A stretch of DNA of 64,000 nt from Pseudomonas poae (GTDB lineage Bacteria; Pseudomonadota; Gammaproteobacteria; Pseudomonadales; Pseudomonadaceae): assembly GCF_001439785.1 (NCBI RefSeq), contig NZ_JYLI01000016.1, positions 1-64,000 of the forward strand, given 5' to 3'. The notes beneath the pieces are model-generated. The model was not told where the DNA came from, did no database searches, and saw only the letters and a list, made by a program, of their open reading frames with translations. Positions within the stretch are counted from its first letter, which is position 1, and each line of letters opens with the position of its first letter. Of the stretch, positions 61,863 through 64,000 are shown in pieces. A program made the position numbers and the translations under genes.

Positions 61863-62005
61863 CACCACTGGTTACGGCGCGCTTGAGCGGGGGTATCGCC
61901 GCCGCCGGCTCGTAGCAAACCCTAACTGAAGTCGATGCCGACGTTGGCACTTCTCGGCGGGTGCGTGCCTTGCGATAGCCGTGTCTTGCTTGATCACACT
62001 GGCGC

Positions 62006-62911
62006 TTATCTATCACTGGACCGGGTGAAAATTCGGGCCCAAAAGCCGGCTTTCTTTGCTGAAGCCAACGGTGGATGTGGCTCTGTTGTCTCTCTTGCCG
62101 GGTGAGTGCCAGGGCCATCAGGTCTCAAAAGGTCTCCCGGATAATGCTCTTGACCTAGACATGGCGAGTCATCCATTCCAAACGCCTTCACGGCAGCCAC
62201 GGCCTCTACACACCAACGACCAAAATAAGCCCCGCCTTCAAAGTTCTGGTCGCCATAGGTATACCAATAAGGATGTCGATAGCTGACCGCTTGCGGGTCT
62301 GATCCGGATTTCGCGCCAGTGCGCACTTCCAGATACCAGTGCTCGACAAAGGCGTTGAGCAGCGGCGGCTGAGAGTCTGCGGGTGCATCCACGGCCTTCA
62401 ACAAACGACCATACGGCTTGGGATATAGAAGCACGGCTCCTATCTTGCGGTCTGGACTGCGGCTGGCAATGATCCGATCAAGAAGTACGTCTTCGCCATC
62501 ATTGCCGATCAAGGCCAGCAAGCGATGCCATTGCTTGTCTGGAATATCGAGTGCGAGTGCCAAGCCGACCAGCCAGAAGCAAATGATGTAGTGGTCGTAG
62601 TTGACGCGCCAGTGGTGCCGGGTGAATTGCTGCTCTGCAGTCCACACTGCTGCTCCGAGACGCTCAGCTTCTTCCCAAGCGTCTAACAGACCGGGGAAGT
62701 AATGCGCCAAGTCAGTTACTGAGTATCCGGCTGAGTATTTGCGCAGGATCTGATGCCAGTGTTTTTGGGCAAGCTTATACGCGTATTGAGGCGCGTAGTC
62801 AGGATCACCAGCGGGCTCCTTGAGAGTCCGTTGAGAACTTTTGATGTAGTCGTCATTATCATTGACTACTCGGCTCCAGTAGCTGATATCGCCAAGAGGG
62901 GCGCGTATCAT
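62006..62911 (-). CDS. PoNi-type immunity protein (DUF1910/DUF1911), main copy
   Basis: A 301-residue cytoplasmic protein that should protect the cell against the PoNe nuclease encoded immediately upstream. Its ATG overlaps the toxin stop (ATGA). Sequence landmarks are as in the copy at 56512, with divergence in residues 12-45. It contains the all-helical DUF1910 and DUF1911 parts (LLDRIIASRSPDRKIGAVLL; later DPQAVSYRHPYWYTYGDQNF). Intact. Confidence 0.92.
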   Translation of the reverse strand: MIRAPLGDISYWSRVVNDNDDYIKSSQRTLKEPAGDPDYAPQYAYKLAQKHWHQILRKYSAGYSVTDLAHYFPGLLDAWEEAERLGAAVWTAEQQFTRHHWRVNYDHYIICFWLVGLALALDIPDKQWHRLLALIGNDGEDVLLDRIIASRSPDRKIGAVLLYPKPYGRLLKAVDAPADSQPPLLNAFVEHWYLEVRTGAKSGSDPQAVSYRHPYWYTYGDQNFEGGAYFGRWCVEAVAAVKAFGMDDSPCLGQEHYPGDLLRPDGPGTHPARETTEPHPPLASAKKAGFWARIFTRSSDR

Positions 62912-64000
62912 TTATCTGCTCCTATAAGCTTAGAAGTTTTTATGGGGTCTACAACAAATTTTCCACTTTTGTCTAGAACACCCACAGTCACATTACCAAA
63001 CGGGTCAGTATGAACTAGCCATTTTTCAACACGGCCAGCTAGCAAGGCATTGTCTATATTTTCTGCCGCTTGGGCATTACCTCCCACAGACTCAAGTATA
63101 CGGTCATAGTTAGTGGTTGTGCCCTGCAACCAATCATCACTCATCTGCAGCCCATCTCGGGTGGGCTTCAGCTTGGACGAGCCAAATTTGTACTCAACAA
63201 TCAGGTAGTCAACACCAGGCTTATCTACCTTGTACAAATCGTCAATGCCTGTCTGGCCAATATCGGGAGCCCGGCCAATTTTTTCAGCGCCGGGCACCAA
63301 CGTCTTGATTTGCTCGCCACCCATGATGTCCCCGACGATGCTCTTCTGCGCGTTGGTCATAGCGCGGAAGTCCATCAGCGGGGTGCCGTTAGGGTTGAAC
63401 TGCCCGCCGCGTGCTACAAGCTTGTCGAATTTGGCGAGGCTCGCCACCTCAGCCATCTTTTCAAGCTGCTGCGCTCCAACCTTGATCCCCGCCTTGGCCA
63501 GCGCCACGCCACCTTTCGCAGCCCCGCCGACGCCCGTTGCAATGCTGCCGACCTGCCAGGCGATTTCGCCGATGGCCTTGCCCAAGGCTTCGGCGTTTTC
63601 GTCGCCGCCGACTTCCAGCGCGGTCTTGATCGTTTCTATCTTGACGTTGAGTTCGTTGACGACGCTGTCGCCAAACTGCTTTCTGGCCTCCGGGTTATTA
63701 ATCAGTTGGCCAAGGCCAGTAAGCCCTTCGATGGGGTGCGCAACAAATTCGGCGAGGCCCGTGACGTCATTCCAGCCTGACTGGGCCAACCCCTTGCCGA
63801 TGCCGAACTGGGTCAGAACATCCTGCCTGCCGCTGATGTACGACCATTTGGCAACGACTTTGCCAGCGGCAATCAGGCCTTTTGCTTCGTCGTATTCCTT
63901 CTTGAACTGCACGATCTGCTGGGTCGCCAGCCAGTTGTTATCCACCGCCGCACCCGCCGCGGTATTGGCGGTGGTCGGGTCGATGGAGGCGCTGGTCGCT
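62908..64000 (-). CDS. C-terminus of CdiA/FHA-type effector with PoNe DNase tip, 5' end outside window
   Basis: The frame is open to the right edge. It passes the Ala/Gly segment before VDNNWLATQQ (the VENN-like border of CDI pre-toxin domains) and a helical pre-toxin region (KGLAQSGWNDVTGLAEFVAH; KAIGEIAWQVGSIATGVGGA). It ends in the PoNe nuclease: GQTGIDDLYKVDKPGVDYLI, EYKFGSSKLKPTRDG and QMSDDWLQG give the PD-(D/E)xK-like D...ExK...Q set. Secretion is expected by two-partner secretion, with delivery into neighbouring cells and DNA cleavage (family knowledge). Here the codon that is TGA in the second copy is CGA, so this tip is whole. Confidence 0.9.
   Translation of the reverse strand, partial: ATSASIDPTTANTAAGAAVDNNWLATQQIVQFKKEYDEAKGLIAAGKVVAKWSYISGRQDVLTQFGIGKGLAQSGWNDVTGLAEFVAHPIEGLTGLGQLINNPEARKQFGDSVVNELNVKIETIKTALEVGGDENAEALGKAIGEIAWQVGSIATGVGGAAKGGVALAKAGIKVGAQQLEKMAEVASLAKFDKLVARGGQFNPNGTPLMDFRAMTNAQKSIVGDIMGGEQIKTLVPGAEKIGRAPDIGQTGIDDLYKVDKPGVDYLIVEYKFGSSKLKPTRDGLQMSDDWLQGTTTNYDRILESVGGNAQAAENIDNALLAGRVEKWLVHTDPFGNVTVGVLDKSGKFVVDPIKTSKLIGADK

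Larger units (their letters stand above)
61943..64000. repeat. Right copy of the >=2-kb direct repeat
   Basis: Partner of 56446-58485. Same orientation, so recombination between them would delete the 5.5 kb of displaced cassettes or exchange toxin tips with the main gene. Confidence 0.85.

Noticed and set aside
61795..62118. Minus-strand frame resembling the one at 56512-56624
   Set aside because: Alternative frame of the 3' end of the PoNi repeat; similarity comes from the DNA repeat, not from a gene.

Overview
The window reads as a chromosome segment of a Pseudomonas of the fluorescens group. The evidence is the gene order queA-tgt-yajC-secD-secF, suhB-trmJ-cysE-iscRSUA-hscBA-fdx-iscX-ndk-rlmN-pilW-rodZ-ispG-hisS-yfgM-bamB-der, leuA, xseA and guaBA. 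High-GC codon use and the short 'GTGGGAG...GCTTGCTCCC' REP/REPIN palindromes between genes agree with this. No database was consulted; all names come from reading the translations.

Layout. (1) 1-16.6 kb is accessory DNA ending at a tRNA-Leu(CAA) gene (16611-16695, minus). It holds an IS3-type element that cuts a DUF2971-like gene, an unusual iteron-rich intergenic block (1.03-1.75 kb), a decayed HxlR regulator, a DUF1349 protein, an IS66 scar, a protein with a Glyoxalase_8-like N-terminus, a GNAT acetyltransferase and a chemoreceptor. From 8.2 to 16.5 kb lies a P4-like satellite or integrative element: tyrosine integrase next to the tRNA, iterons, AlpA, an ash-like leader, small genes, DUF3077, a TOPRIM/DUF927 primase-helicase and a coiled-coil protein. 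(2) 16.8-42.9 kb is core genome: queuosine modification, Sec export, Fe-S cluster assembly with its IscR box, isoprenoid synthesis, histidyl-tRNA synthesis, outer-membrane assembly, ribosome GTPase, and a transaminase/omega-amidase pair. (3) 43-56.3 kb is core genome (leuA, an M23 peptidase, xseA, a TSUP permease, a zinc-ribbon protein, guaB, guaA) interrupted at 45.0-49.1 kb by one very large toxin gene whose C-terminus carries Tiki/EreA-like GExH motifs. (4) 56.4-64 kb, all on the minus strand, is the 3' tail of a CDI/filamentous-haemagglutinin locus. The main gene enters from the right edge and ends in a PoNe-type nuclease with its PoNi immunity gene. Behind it lies an array of displaced toxin/immunity cassettes.

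The most interesting parts are this array and the iteron block. In the array every immunity gene appears open, while each displaced toxin is broken: a TGA in the second PoNe copy, a TAA in a DNA/RNA non-specific nuclease, and stubs of the shared pre-toxin module before an imm11-type and a GAD-like immunity gene. Two near-identical copies of at least 2 kb, about 5.5 kb apart, bracket it. In the iteron block, three different 7-bp iteron words sit side by side, two of them followed by the same ~57-bp element. The third word recurs at the same 9-bp pitch inside the satellite at 15.1 kb. This looks like a stack of satellite replication origins with different initiator specificities.
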